Positions 18,350-27,099 of a DNA stretch of 64,000 bases are shown one piece after another (position 1 is the first letter of the stretch; every line of letters begins with the position of its first letter). The translations under genes were made by a program, and so were the position numbers. Source of the stretch: Burkholderia sp. USMB20 (GTDB taxonomy: Bacteria > Pseudomonadota > Gammaproteobacteria > Burkholderiales > Burkholderiaceae); assembly GCF_000949135.2 (NCBI RefSeq), contig NZ_JTAN02000017.1:310001-374000 (forward strand), given 5' to 3'. The notes beneath the pieces are model-generated. The model was not told the DNA's origin. It did no database searches and saw only the letters and a program-made list of their open reading frames with translations.

Positions 18350-18763
18350 ATGATTCAATTCAACAACGAACAAATAACTGCGCGAGAAGTCCGTAAGTCT
18401 GCCTACCATGAAGCAGCTCACAAAATCGTCTACGAACGTTTTGGTGGCGCTGGCGACGCGGTCGTGTGGAGAAACCACAGCGGGAACCCGGAAGAAGTGG
18501 CTTGGCTCGGGCAGTTTCGTCCTCGCACCTGTCCGGAACTGATGCGAACGATTGCTGTGGCGTCCGGGCTTTCCGTTCCTGACCTTTCCGCGAACTGGAA
18601 AGAGCTGGTCGGCATCGCTGGTGTGGTGGCCGAGGAAATCCTGCGTGACGGCGCCCACGATGCCGATGTGATCGCCGATGCTGTTGCCAAAATCGCGGAT
18701 GGAGAGGCGTCTCCCGCGGACCTCGCGGCGACGGGCGTCACGGCGTCGATAACTGTGAACTGA
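18350..18763 (+). CDS. Hypothetical 137-aa protein with HEAAH motif
   Basis: 137 residues. Residues 18-25 read SAYHEAAHKIV, an HExxH-like zinc site (HEAAH) in a helix similar in appearance to the M41/FtsH-type HEAGH helix, though the remaining zinc ligand is not obvious. The C-terminal half is helical and alanine-rich (AGVVAEEILRDGAHDADVIADAV), resembling the segment that supplies the third acidic ligand in such small proteins. No strong ribosome site upstream. Possibly a phage- or island-associated metallopeptidase-like protein; function unknown. Confidence 0.55.
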   Translation: MIQFNNEQITAREVRKSAYHEAAHKIVYERFGGAGDAVVWRNHSGNPEEVAWLGQFRPRTCPELMRTIAVASGLSVPDLSANWKELVGIAGVVAEEILRDGAHDADVIADAVAKIADGEASPADLAATGVTASITVN

Positions 18764-19325
18764 GCTTTGACGTCGTCGAAGAGGCTGCGCGGATTTTGCG
18801 CGAAGGTCGGCAGGTTGTGCAATGAGAGTCCGAGCATCTGATTGAGTCCGTTGCCAACTAACTTTCTTTCACCCATTCTCGGCTCTAAGTGACGGCACCC
18901 GACGTCGCTCGCGCGTATCGCGGCGCGGTCAAGAAGGAGCACGCGGATCACTGAGTGACCAGGACGCTGGGCTCAACGCATCCTTCTGGAAGCGATACAC
19001 GGATGTGCCGCCACCAGGTGGAAACGCTGGTGGCGCATACCCGATCGAAACGCATATGGTTAACGTCGCCTATCGCTCAACCAATAGAGTTGCTGAGCGC
19101 ACGATCGCGACGCGCGCCGTAGATCTTAAGCAGGTTAAATTCGGCGCTCGTCAATGCGGTGTAACCCAAACGTCGATGCTGTTGCCATATCTCGACAGTG
19201 CCAACGGAGGCGATATCATCTATCACGCATCGGCGACCCACTATCTGCTGAATCTGGCGATGTGGAGTTAAAAGTCGAACGCATAAATTTCCACGAGGAG
19301 AAAACCGTTCTGAAGATTCGAGGCA
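18764..19325. other. 562-bp gap with short frames only
   Basis: No supported gene. Overlapping frames on both strands (for example plus 19005-19271 and minus 19077-19433) have no recognisable domain and no good ribosome site. The stretch leads into an IS6 transposase remnant and is probably transposon debris. Confidence 0.3.
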
Positions 19326-19546
19326 GTGGGCGTGGATTACAGCGTGTCCGCACCACCCAACTGCGCCGCGTTGGAAGCGCTCAACATAGTCCGAGAAAAA
19401 CCGATTAAGGTCCTCAAAAACCTCGTCGAGCAAGACTACCGTGCCATGAAGCGTATCATCAGGCCGATGATGGGCGTTAAAATTTCCGTTGTACCCACAT
19501 CATCTTCGCCGGCATCGAACTGATCCACATGATCCGCAAGGGGTAA
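19326..19546 (+). pseudogene. IS6-family transposase, C-terminal remnant
   Basis: The reading frame gives ALNIVREKPIKVLKNLVEQDYRAMKRIIRPMMGVK, close to the NNLVEQDHRAIKRRxRPMLGFK region around the last catalytic Glu of IS6/IS26-type transposases, though a few residues before NLVEQ are missing. After a frameshift near 19490 the other frame continues IIFAGIELIHMIRKG and stop, the usual C-terminal signature. The N-terminal DDE portion is absent. It is a decayed fragment. Confidence 0.75.
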
Positions 19547-19679
19547 ATTCAAGACGATGGTATCGTCAGCATGCCGCCGAGAAATTCTATTCGTTGATCA
19601 GATAAGTATTCCTGATGATATGGGGCGACATTGCGCGTCGTCAGACAATTGAATGTTGGGCTGCCTGGCTATTCTCCGT

Positions 19680-20310
19680 ACTGGCGCAGCCCACCAGATC
19701 CAGCACCTTGATCACGCCGTAATCCACGCGCACCAGCCCCTGCTGCTCGAGCACCTTCAGCACCTGGTTGGCGCGCTGCCTGGAGATGCCGGCAAGCAGC
19801 GATCTCTTCCTGCGATATTTCCAGCGTGCTACCCATCCTGGGATACGGGTGTTCGTTGAACAGCGACGACACCGCGCGCGACGCGCGAATCGATGTCGAG
19901 CAGCCGCTCGTATTCGACTGCGACGATGAACTGGCCGAGACTTTCGTTCAATTGCATCCGCAGAAGGCGCGTGCAAGGCAGGCCGTGCGAGTAGTCACTG
20001 GAACGTCTCGCGCGGCACGAAGGCGATGGGTGAGCGGCGCAGCGCCATCACCTCGTATTTGCGATCTTCATGCTTGAGAACCACGCCTTCGCCAAATCAG
20101 CCGCCGGTCAACACGCCGGCAAACGTGACGGAATTGCCGGAGGACGACACGGTGGTGATCTTGATGATGCCTTCACTGACGCCGAGCCAGTGCTCGGCCA
20201 CTTCGCCCTTGTGGCTGACATAGTCGCTGGGATCGCGAATCTGGGCGGCCTGCCGCAGGTTCGCGCTGTTCGTGGCTCGGGTCGGCTGCTCACACGCACC
20301 CGCCGACAAA
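19680..20310 (-). pseudogene. Crp/Fnr-family transcriptional regulator, decayed
   Basis: Three frames read together rebuild a Crp/Fnr protein: cyclic-nucleotide-binding domain (RDPSDYVSHKGEVAEHWLG, EGIIKITTVSSSGNSVTFAGVLTGG), FGEGVVLKHEDRKYEVMALRRSPIAFVPRETFQ, the dimer helix LNESLGQFIVAVEYERLLDIDSRVAR, and the winged helix GSTLEISQEEIA and AGISRQRANQVLKVLEQQGLVRVDYGVIKVLDL. Two stops (TGA at 20097-20099 and 19995-19997) fall where homologues are expected to have Trp, and at least three frameshifts follow. It cannot make a functional protein. Confidence 0.82.
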
Positions 20311-20730
20311 GTCGTTCGACATAAGTGAATAGACCCGGTAGGGATTAACCCGGAATTGTCTCCGGCGCGACATTCGGTGAAGAGCGCTTGAACTACCTTA
20401 CCGTCACCAATCAGCTCGAGTGCGAGTCGATCCACGCTGGGCGGACTGCTGCACTGCAGTGAGCGAACGCTCGTGCACAAGCCGGAGGTCCACCAAAGAC
20501 GGACCCAATATAACGCGCGTTCAACGTTCGACGCCTGATGCAAGTAGCAGAAGCGCTTTTTTTCGGTCGGCGGAAGAAGCAGGAGACAGCGATGCAGGAT
20601 TCGTCGGCGACGACCGTCTCTCGCGTCTGCTGCTGGCATACGCCTAGCAGAGGCCGAGCTGCCGAAAACGCCCAGCGAAAAAATTCAACGCTTCTTGCTC
20701 AGGTAGGAAAAAGCTGGGGCGCGCTTAGAA
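20311..20730. other. 420-bp gap upstream of the decayed regulator
   Basis: No gene supported. The region should contain the old promoter and 5' end of the Crp/Fnr pseudogene. It ends at the terminal inverted repeat of the outer IS5-type element at 20731. Confidence 0.3.
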
Positions 20731-20742
20731 GCTGTTGCGAAA

Positions 20743-21548
20743 TTAGTTAAACGTTGGCTTGAGTCGCGTCCAGCAAATCAAGGCGTAAGCCAGGGACAGA
20801 AAGGCTTCATGGACATGGGCATAACGTTCGTAGCGAATCTTCAGGCGTCGAAACGAGTGAAGCCATGCAATCGAACGCTCGACGGGCCAACGCGTTTTGC
20901 CCAGACCACTGCCATGGGGCGAGCCAATCTTTGCAAGCATCGGCGTGATGCCGCGCTTTCTCAAGCGCTGTCGATGTGCTTCCGAACTGTAGCCCCGATC
21001 ACCCTGAACGATTTGAGGTTTATGCAGTGGGCGTCCCCGCTTGCCTCGAATGTGTGGAATGGCATCGACGAGTGCATCAAGCTGGGTGACGTCGTGGCGG
21101 TTCGCCTCGCTCAGGATGACCGCGAGCGGGATACCTTTCGCGTCGACGATGAGGTGATGTTTGCTGCCGAGCTTGCGCCGGTCCGTTGGATTCGGGCCGT
21201 TTTTTTCCCGCCAGCATCGCGCGAATCGACGAACTGTCCACAAGCGCTCGAGACAGATCGATTTCGCCACGACGACGCAGTTCGGCCAGCAACGTTTCGT
21301 GGATGCGTTGCCAGACTCCTGCTTCTTGCCACGCAACGAGTCGGCGCCAGCAGGCGGTACCCGAACCGCATCCCATTTCTTGTGGGAGCAGATTCCACGC
21401 AATGCCCGAGCGCAGCACGAACACGATGCCGGTTAGAACGGCTCGGTCGGGTGTCGGCTTTCGACCGGCATATTGGCGATTGTGCGATGCTCGCGCAGGT
21501 AGCTGCGGTTCGATGAGTGACCACAATTCGTCGTCTATCAGTTCTTTA
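20743..21548 (-). pseudogene. IS-A transposase (IS5 family), split by insertion
   Basis: The transposase begins at an ATG at 23830 on the far side of the nested IS: ATGCCTAA there joins with AAGAACTG here to give MPKELIDDELWSLIEPQLP. The first frame continues to LVDSSSIRAMLAGKK, then a run of seven A residues on the coding strand (21197-21210 region) allows a -1 shift into NGPNPTDRRKLGSKHHLIVDAKGIPL and HGSGLGKTRWPVERSIAWLHSFRRLKIRYER, the DDE C-terminal half. A programmed -1 frameshift is usual in this IS group. The nested insertion near codon 3 separates the gene from its start. Confidence 0.82.
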
Positions 21549-21557
21549 GAGACGGTT

Positions 21558-22375
21558 TCATAAAGACTGATCGGCCCGCCGGAGGGTATTCCAGCAGATC
21601 AGGCAGCAACCGAGTTTGAGGAACGCGCCGTGAATGTCTGCACGGCGCTCGAAACGAATACGGAGACGACGGAAGTGATGCAGCCAGGCATGCGTGCGTT
21701 CGACGACCCAGCGATATTTGCCAAGGCCGCTGCCGTGTTCGGTACGGCGCTTGGCGATCACCGGCTCGATACCGCGATCGCGCAACGCGCGTCGATGTAG
21801 CTCGGAGTCGTAACCGCGATCCGCGTAGACCACACGCGGCCGCTGCAATGGGTGGCCACGCAATCCGCGGATCGGCGGAATCGCGTCGATCAGCGGCAGC
21901 AATTGCGTGACGTCGTTGACGTTCGCGCCGGTCAGGATCGCGGCGAGCGGCGTACCGTTGACGTCGGTGACGATGTGGTGCTTGGAACCGGGTCGCGCGC
22001 GATCGGTAGGGTTTGGCCCAGTTTTTGGCCTGCCCCAACTGCGCGAATCGATGATGAATCGACGGCGGCTCGTGAGAAGTCGATCTGGTCCGCTGCGCGC
22101 AGCTTTGCGAGCAGTAGCTCGTGCAAACGATCCCAGACACCGGCTGCTTGCCAATCGCGCAGCCGGCGCCAACATGTCACGCCCGAGCCGCATCCCATCT
22201 CGGCCGGCAGGTCGCGCCAGCGTAGTCCGGTCTTGAGAACGAACAGGATGCCGGTCAGCGCGGCGCGATTCGAAACAGGCAGGCGGCCCGGGTTCTTCTC
22301 GCGCCGTGGCTTGGGTGGCGGCAGTAACGGCTCGATCAGTGTCCACAATTCGTCGTCGATGATCGGCTTGCCCAT
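21558..22375 (-). CDS. IS-B transposase (IS5 family, two frames)
   Basis: Frame 1 starts MGKPIIDDELWTLIEPLLPPP at 22375 and reaches VDSSSIRAVGAGQK; frame 2 continues PKTGPNPTDRARPGSKHHIVTDVNGTPL, YADRGYDSELHR, and EHGSGLGKYRWVVERTHAWLHHFRRLRIRFER, ending at a stop inside the terminal inverted repeat. The hand-over at a GGGCCAAAAAC stretch points to programmed -1 frameshifting. The coding region itself looks intact, but the IS110-type insertion upstream probably displaces its promoter. Confidence 0.82.
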
Positions 22376-22439
22376 CTCCGCGGCCTCGGTTGTTCCGATG
22401 CCTGAGGTTAACAGCTCGCCGCGAAAGTTAACAGCCCCA

Positions 22440-23790
22440 CGGGGCCTAATGAGATGGTCACCCCCACCCTACGAGCGGGTTACGCTAGTAGGGTGTTTTT
22501 CTTTCTGGAGACCATCAATGCAGAGCGTGACGCTGGTAGGGATTGATCTGGGCAAGCATTCGTTTCATCTTCACGGTCAGGATCAACGAGGCAAGGCCGT
22601 GTTCCGCAAGAAGATGAGCCGTAAGCAACTGGCTGAGTTTTTCGCCACGTTCCATCCGTGCACAGTCGTCATGGAGGCATGTGCAGGTGCTCATCACATG
22701 GCCCGTAAGCTCGCAGGCTTCGGGCATCAGATCAGGCTGATCTCGCCGCAGTTTGTGCGCCCATTCGTGAAAGGCAACAAGAACGACTTCGTGGATGCCG
22801 AAGCGATCTGCGAGGCGGCTTCACGGCCGTCTATGCGGTTTGTTACGCCGAAGACTGAATCGCAGCAAATGCTCTCCGCCCTGCATCGCGTCAGGGAATC
22901 ACTGATCCGCGACCGCACGAAGACCGTCAACCAGATACACGGCTTTCTGCTGGAATTCGGTATCAGCTTGCCAGTTGGTCAGGCCGTCATTACCCGTTTG
23001 CCAGCGGTACTCGCTGAACATTCACTACCACCTGCCTTGGTTTCGATTCTTGAGCGGCTGCACGCTCACTTCAAGTACCTCAGCGGGCAAATCGCAGAAA
23101 TCGACAAGGAAATTTCCCGGCAGCTGGCCGACGACAATCTGGGGCAGCGATTGCTATCGATTCCCGGTGTGGGGCCGATCACGGCCAGCGTACTGGCGGC
23201 AGAAATGGGCGATGGCAAGCAGTATGGCTGCAGCCGCGACTTTGCCGCTTCAGTCGGACTTGTTCCGCGACAGTACAGTACGGGTGGCAGAGCCAACCTG
23301 CTCGGTATCAGCAAGCGAGGAGACAAGAACATCCGGCGCCTGCTGGTGCAGTGCGCCCGCGCTTACATGCAACGGCTTGAGCGACAAACTGGCCGACTTG
23401 CCGAGTGGGTCAGGGCGATGCTGACACGACGACATTCGAACGTCGTCGCCTGCGCCCTGGCAAACAAGTTTGCCCGGACGGCTTGGGCGCTGGCAACCCG
23501 CCACACGACCTTTGATGCGGGAGCGGGCGCCATGCCAGCCTGAGCACTCGCTTCCCGAATCGGGTTTTACCGCAGTCTACCCACCTGGTTTTGCGATTGC
23601 TGAAATTGGATGACGTGAACGGCACACCGGCCTGACGGAAAACCTGTCTACAAAATTGGCCTTCAAGGCCGCGGGCCTTTTCAGGACCGTCAGGCGCGAC
23701 TCTCATCGTGGCGCGGGGAGCAATCCCCACAACGACGCCGGATAGATTTAGGCAAGCCAACCACATCATCAAAGATCAGTGTTGCAAAAA
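22440..23790 (+). mobile_element. IS110-family (IS1111-like) element within IS-B
   Basis: The transposase gene (22518-23543) with its noncoding flanks fills the leader of IS-B. Exact ends are not visible because IS110 elements lack simple terminal repeats and target duplications; the limits given are estimates from where IS-B leader sequence stops on each side (around 22440 and 23790). A GCCCCACGGGGC palindrome lies at the left junction. The long 3' noncoding part is typical of the IS1111 subgroup. Confidence 0.7.
22518..23543 (+). CDS. IS110-family transposase (DEDD type)
   Basis: 341 residues. N-terminal RuvC-like DEDD domain: VGIDLGKHSFHLHGQD, TVVMEACAGAHHMARKL and KGNKNDFVDAEAICEA with the Asp/Glu catalytic set; C-terminal transposase_20 domain with LLSIPGVGPITASVLAAEMGDG and RGDKNIRRLLVQCARA. 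ATG at 22518 is preceded by CTGGAG. The frame is open and full length, so this innermost element may still be active. Confidence 0.92.
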   Translation: MQSVTLVGIDLGKHSFHLHGQDQRGKAVFRKKMSRKQLAEFFATFHPCTVVMEACAGAHHMARKLAGFGHQIRLISPQFVRPFVKGNKNDFVDAEAICEAASRPSMRFVTPKTESQQMLSALHRVRESLIRDRTKTVNQIHGFLLEFGISLPVGQAVITRLPAVLAEHSLPPALVSILERLHAHFKYLSGQIAEIDKEISRQLADDNLGQRLLSIPGVGPITASVLAAEMGDGKQYGCSRDFAASVGLVPRQYSTGGRANLLGISKRGDKNIRRLLVQCARAYMQRLERQTGRLAEWVRAMLTRRHSNVVACALANKFARTAWALATRHTTFDAGAGAMPA

Positions 23791-23913
23791 CGGGCGTGAC
23801 CATAGATTTTTGAAACCGTCTCTTAGGCATCGCTTCCTGTCGGGCAAAACAAGACAGAAAGTTAACACCAAGTCGGAAAAGTTAACAGACCCAAAACTTA
23901 ATTTCGCAACAGC

Positions 23914-24375
23914 CTATAAGTCGAATGCCTGAGCACGTGTGATAGCCGCTGCGCTCACATCCGCAATAGGCCCCAACATCGCCTTGAACATACGTGCGAC
24001 CTCAACCGCTCCCTTTGTCTTCCGATTTACTTCTACATACCCCTCAAGATAGTCGCGGCACACCTGTCCGACTGTGTAGGCGGTCGGTGATGGACGAACA
24101 GTCGATTTATCTCGTTTTCGACGGAGTGCTGAAAGCTCAGTACCAGAATCGCGTTCGACACGGTTCTTTTCCCACGCAGCGATCGCTGCGGCAAACGCCA
24201 TCGCCGGTCATTCGCCGAGCTTTACCTGTCGCATGCGGCCGTCGACCGGCGACTTGTAACGATACGTCCACGACTTGCGGCTCGTCGACGCCTGGAGGCG
24301 TAACCCCGGAAACCCCTCAAAGGTCAGGTGCTCGCCACTCAGCAGTTTAGCCGCAACACGTGCATCGAACCGCAT
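23914..24375 (-). pseudogene. Phage/island tyrosine recombinase (integrase), N-terminal fragment
   Basis: From ATG 24375 the frame reads RVAAKLLSGEHLTFEGFPGLRLQAS then KSWTYRYKSPVDGRMRQVKLGE, the DUF4102-type N-terminus of P4-like integrases, then an in-frame TGA (24208-24210) where a Trp is usual, then AMAFAAAIAAWEKNR and a core-binding (SAM-like) region YTVGQVCRDYLEGYVEVNRKTKGA up to ITRAQAFDL. It stops at the IS-A boundary at 23914; the catalytic domain is missing. Two independent lesions make it dead. Confidence 0.8.
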
Positions 24376-24381
24376 TCTTCC

Positions 24382-24455
24382 CTCGGCGTAGGTTTTCTCG
24401 AGAGAAGCATACTCGGCGTAGGTTTTCTGCGCTACATCACATAAACCTACGCCGA
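24382..24455. repeat. Two direct and one inverted copies of a GGCGTAGGTTT repeat upstream of the integrase
   Basis: CTCGGCGTAGGTTTTCT occurs at 24382-24398 and again at 24412-24428 (30-bp period, three helical turns), and the reverse complement AAACCTACGCCGA is at 24443-24455. The cluster lies immediately upstream of the integrase start. Such iterons fit arm-type recombinase sites or an operator; the function is inferred from arrangement only. Confidence 0.5.
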
Positions 24456-24559
24456 TGCTGCAAGTTTAGCCAGGCGCAGACAAGCGCCAATGCGTTAGCC
24501 GAGGCACCAAGTGACGCGACATAGTCATCAAAATTCAATCACTTATGGACGCCGGCAGA

Positions 24560-25528
24560 TCAGTTCGGCCGAACCTGGACAGGGTTCACCTCGATGAAGT
24601 AGAACTGGCCGGTGTCGGCGTCCATCAGGAATTCGACGGTGCCCGCATGCGTGTAACCGACCGCGCGCATCAGGCGCAGCGCCGATTCGCACAACGCCTG
24701 CCGGCCGGCGTGATCTAGATACGGCGCCGGCGCGCGTTCGACGACCTTCTGGTTGCGCCGCTGCACCGTGCAATCGCGCTCGTACAGATGCACGACCGTG
24801 CCGTGCAGGTCGCCGAGCACCTGCACCTCGACGTGCCGCGCATTGCGCACGAGCTTCTCGACGTACACCTCGTCGTTGCCGAACGCGGCCAACGCCTCGC
24901 GGCGCGCGACGGGCAGCAGTGTTTCGAGGTCCTGATCACTTTCCAGTACGCGCATGCCGCGTCCGCCGCCGCCCCAGCTCGCCTTCAGCATCAGCGGATA
25001 GCCGACTTCCGCGGCCAGCGCGCGGCACGCATCGAGATCGTCCGGCAGCGGCGCGGTCGCGGGCATCACGGGCACGCCGGCGGCGATCGCCGCATTGCGC
25101 TCGGCCACCTTGTTGCCGAGCGTGCGCATCACGTCCGGCGACGGGCCGATCCAGCGAATGCCGGCGTCGATCACGGCCTGCGCGAAATCGGGGTTCTCGC
25201 ACAGGAAGCCGTAACCGGGGTGAATCGCGTCGACCTTAGCCTGTCGCGCGACGCGCAGGATGTCGTCGATGTCGAGATACGCGGCGAGCGGCTTCTTGCC
25301 TTCGCCGATCAGGTAGCTCTCGTCCGCCTTGAAGCGGTGCAGCGCGAGGCGGTCTTCCTTCGAATACACCGCCACCGTACGCATGTTCAGTTCGGCGGCG
25401 GCACGCATCACGCGGATCGAGATTTCCGAGCGGTTCGCGATCAGGATGGACTGGATGGGGGTAGGCGTCACGGCGGCCATGGATAGTAAGGATTGGAGAA
25501 ACCTGTTGATGCCATCCGTGGGCAACAA
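24560..25528 (-). pseudogene. pyc: pyc, pyruvate carboxylase, N-terminal fragment
   Basis: 322 residues equal to the first quarter of a pyruvate carboxylase (normally about 1150): biotin-carboxylase start IQSILIANRSEISIRVMRAA, YLDIDDILRVARQAKVDAIHPGYGFL, the ATP-grasp glycine loop KASWGGGGRGMRV and HVEVQVLGDLHGTVVHLYERDC. Homology breaks inside the ATP-grasp domain: where IEVNPRIQVEHT is normal the frame reads IEVNPVQVRPN and stops at about 24560. Biotin carboxylation, carboxyltransferase and BCCP parts are lost. MAAVTPTPIQ at 25480 is an equally likely original start. Confidence 0.85.
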
Positions 25529-25679
25529 GCTTCACTTGCCGACACGCGAAACTTGCGTCGTGGTACGCGGGACTTCGTCTCACCCCAAGATTTCAACAGT
25601 TGCGGCAGCCTTGCGTAGAGGGACGATCAACCGACTACCACCACGCTAATACTCGCCCGCCATCGAACTCTCGAAGGCG

Positions 25680-26996
25680 TTACAGGATAGTGCGCCGGAT
25701 GTCTGTGAGGGTCTGCGCGAGATAGGCATTGAAGCGGGCGGCCGCGGCGCCATCAATGACACGGTGATCCCAGCTCAGCGAGAGCGGAAGAATCAACCGA
25801 GGTACGAACGTCGTTCCATCCCATACGGGCTTCGTGCTCGAGCGGCACAGGCCCAGGATGGCAACCTCTGGTGCATTGATGATCGGCGTGAAATTGGTCC
25901 CGCCGATCCCACCAAGCGAGCTGATCGAGAAGGAACCACCTGTCATATCATGAGGCGTTAGCTTTCCTTCACGCGCCTTCACCGCGAGCTCGCCCATTTC
26001 CTTGGCAATCGCCAGCACCCCTTTCTTGTCAGCGTCCTTGATCACCGGCACAACCAGACCGTTTGGTGTGTCCGCGGCAAAACCTACGTGATAATACTGT
26101 TTGAGAACGATCTGCTCGCCGTCCAAGCTTGCATTGAACTCCGGAAATTTCCTCAGAGCCGCAACACACGCTTTCACCAAGAAGGCCAACATCGTAACCT
26201 TGATACCGGATGTCGCGTTTTCCTTGTTGATTTGAGTTCGGAACGCTTCCAAGTCCGTGATATCCGCCTCCTCATGATTTGTGACATGCGGAATCATGAC
26301 CCAGTTGCGATGCAGATTCGCGCCCGAAATTTTCTTGATACGCGAAAGATCACGCCGATCGATGGGGCCGAACTTTGAAAAGTCCACCTCCGGCCAAGGA
26401 AGCAGCCCCGTCAGTCCACGCCCAGCGGGTTCCGCGTGCGGCAACGTCGGAACGTTTGGCTGGTTGACCATTGCACCTTTGACGTAGTGATGCACGTCAT
26501 CGCGCAAAATGCGTCCCTTCGGGCCGCTACCCGTGACGCTCTCCAACTGCACACCGAGTTCGCGAGCGAGCTTCCGAATGCTCGGCGACGCAAGCGTTAC
26601 GACGCCAGGCACGACCATCCGCGCATGCGTGGCGGGCGTCGCGTTCGGCTCGGCAGAGGGTGCCAGACTCTCAATCGTCTCGGACGAGATTGCAACGGGC
26701 GCCGGAGCAGTTGGCAAAATAGTTGTGGACGCCGTTCCGTTCACTACTTCGTGAGCACCTGCTTCTCGCAGTGATAGAAGCAGTGATCCCTGGCTGATCT
26801 TGTCGCCGAGTTGGATGAAAAGCTCCTGAACAACACCCGCGTGAGACGAGGGGATTTCTATCGACGCCTTGTCAGACTCGACCGTGACCAAGCTTTGGCC
26901 TTCCTCGATCACGTCGCCAGCCTTGATCAACAGGTCGATGATTTCGACATCTTTGAAATCCCCGATGTCTGGGGCGAAAACTTCCTTCATCGCCAT
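25680..26996 (-). CDS. aceF: Dihydrolipoamide acetyltransferase, E2 of pyruvate dehydrogenase complex
   Basis: 438 residues: one lipoyl domain (1-80) with the lipoylated lysine in VESDKASIEIP, a Pro/Ala linker, a peripheral subunit-binding domain (VTLASPSIRKLARELGVQLESV, about 145-180), and a catalytic domain ending LSLSWDHRVIDGAAAARF with the catalytic His and Asp. ATG at 26996 has GGAG 8 nt upstream. It follows aceE by about 100 bp. With a single lipoyl domain it is shorter than the three-lipoyl E. coli AceF. No E3 gene (lpd) is nearby, so E3 must be shared with another locus. Confidence 0.9.
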   Translation of the reverse strand: MAMKEVFAPDIGDFKDVEIIDLLIKAGDVIEEGQSLVTVESDKASIEIPSSHAGVVQELFIQLGDKISQGSLLLSLREAGAHEVVNGTASTTILPTAPAPVAISSETIESLAPSAEPNATPATHARMVVPGVVTLASPSIRKLARELGVQLESVTGSGPKGRILRDDVHHYVKGAMVNQPNVPTLPHAEPAGRGLTGLLPWPEVDFSKFGPIDRRDLSRIKKISGANLHRNWVMIPHVTNHEEADITDLEAFRTQINKENATSGIKVTMLAFLVKACVAALRKFPEFNASLDGEQIVLKQYYHVGFAADTPNGLVVPVIKDADKKGVLAIAKEMGELAVKAREGKLTPHDMTGGSFSISSLGGIGGTNFTPIINAPEVAILGLCRSSTKPVWDGTTFVPRLILPLSLSWDHRVIDGAAAARFNAYLAQTLTDIRRTIL

Positions 26997-27099
26997 GTGC
27001 GAACTCCGAGCAGATCGGTATCGTTGCCCGTATTCGTGCGCTGACGAGCCCGGGCAACAAGACGAAACTGTATTGAATAGATGCAAAATACGCTGAAAA

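Larger units (their letters stand above)
21549..23822 (-). mobile_element. Inner IS5-family element (IS-B) inside IS-A, itself carrying an IS110-type element
   Basis: Perfect 12-bp terminal inverted repeats GAGACGGTTTCA (21549-21560) and TGAAACCGTCTC (23811-23822), flanked on both sides by a TTA target duplication (21546-21548 and 23823-23825). The element is 2274 bp, far longer than the 0.85-0.9 kb expected, because an IS110/IS1111-type element sits in its leader upstream of the transposase ATG. Removing it leaves a standard IS5/IS427-group element. Confidence 0.88.
20731..23913 (-). mobile_element. Outer IS5-family element (IS-A), interrupted by a nested IS
   Basis: Terminal inverted repeats of 15 bp match exactly: GCTGTTGCGAAATTA at 20731-20745 and its complement at 23899-23913. 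Without the 2.27-kb insertion (21549-23822 plus one 3-bp duplication) the element is about 0.9 kb, a normal IS5/IS427-group size. Its right end interrupts the 3' part of an integrase gene. No clean flanking target duplication was found, so the boundaries may be off by a few bases. Confidence 0.85.

Noticed and set aside
24382-24455. Considered as a CRISPR array
   Set aside because: Only two direct repeats with a 13-bp gap and one inverted copy; no cas genes.
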